Source of the DNA: Porphyromonas sp. COT-239 OH1446
GTDB lineage: Bacteria; Bacteroidota; Bacteroidia; Bacteroidales; Porphyromonadaceae
Assembly: GCF_000768875.1 (NCBI RefSeq)
Contig: NZ_JRAO01000027.1
Location: 124,897 to 157,565 of the forward strand
Direction of reading: 5' to 3'
Length of the DNA: 32,669 nt
In this document: positions 32,615 to 32,669 of the stretch, one piece after another
Layout of the letters: every line of letters begins with the position of its first letter
How positions within the stretch are numbered: position 1 is the first letter of the stretch
Position numbers and translations under genes: made by a program
Notes under the pieces: model-generated
Databases searched by the model: none
What the model was told of the DNA's origin: nothing
What the model saw: the letters and a program-made list of their open reading frames with translations, nothing else

Positions 32615-32669
32615 ATGAAGCATTCTATCCACATTGTCTCCATACTCCTTCTACTCGTCCTACTCTCCT
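32615..32669 (+). CDS. Small lipoprotein gene, copy 2 (partial, window edge)
   Basis: The last 55 bases repeat the start of the gene at 32224 with a single base change (CTTCTGCTCG against CTTCTACTCG), encoding the same leader MKHSIHIVSILLLLVLLS. This is a tandem duplicate cut by the window end. Whether its frame is intact further on cannot be seen. Confidence 0.75.
   Translation, partial: MKHSIHIVSILLLLVLLS

Overview
The window looks like chromosomal DNA from a Bacteroidales bacterium, most likely Porphyromonadaceae and Porphyromonas-like. Lineage-typical genes (DUF3127, DUF4924, a GldE/CorC-type DUF21-CBS protein, an OmpA protein resembling the Porphyromonas major outer-membrane proteins) sit beside core genes. 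Starts mostly lack Shine-Dalgarno sequences, and several are preceded by the Bacteroidetes -7 box TAnnTTTG. No species call is made. The window is mainly a core-genome segment; the unusual material is in the intergenic regions and at two small accessory spots.

Layout. 1-543: left-edge repeat array, gene-poor DNA and the prs terminator. 544-4365 (minus): prs, a GT14 glycosyltransferase, an OmpA-family porin-like protein and a PhnA-like zinc-ribbon protein. 4509-5612 (plus): ychF, closed by a strong terminator. 5699-11189 (minus): coaX, an outer-membrane barrel, a TPR protein, lptC and a CorC/GldE-like protein, a probable envelope module. 11190-11739: divergent intergenic region with a nine-unit repeat array. 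11740-13041 (plus): queC and rfbC. 13055-17663 (minus): HIRAN protein, xseA, a small membrane protein, comB, recF and a DUF721 gene, tightly packed. 17827-18114: an IS982-type transposase remnant abutting a large palindrome. 18206-23994 (plus): a phosphodiesterase lipoprotein, DUF4924, rfbD, prfC and a GH109-type lipoprotein. 24311-31592 (minus): a seven-gene run trpS, HD hydrolase, DUF3127, rlmH, phosphoethanolamine transferase, mscS, uvrB. 32224-32669 (plus): two tandem copies of a small lipoprotein gene, the first frameshifted, the second cut by the window edge.

Working together: envelope and LPS functions recur (lptC, rfbC, rfbD, GT14, phosphoethanolamine transferase, OmpA, barrel protein, MscS), interleaved with DNA repair (recF, xseA, uvrB), translation (prfC, trpS, rlmH, ychF) and cofactor or nucleotide supply (prs, coaX, queC).

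The most striking non-coding signal is a modular intergenic repeat in four separate places (1-114, 11350-11558, 24129-24220, 31867-32006). Each array is built of abutting 23-bp units with a TAAGTAGGA or TAGATAGGA core and TCGAG/CTCGA-like ends. Units occur in either orientation yet keep the 23-bp register. I do not recognise this family.
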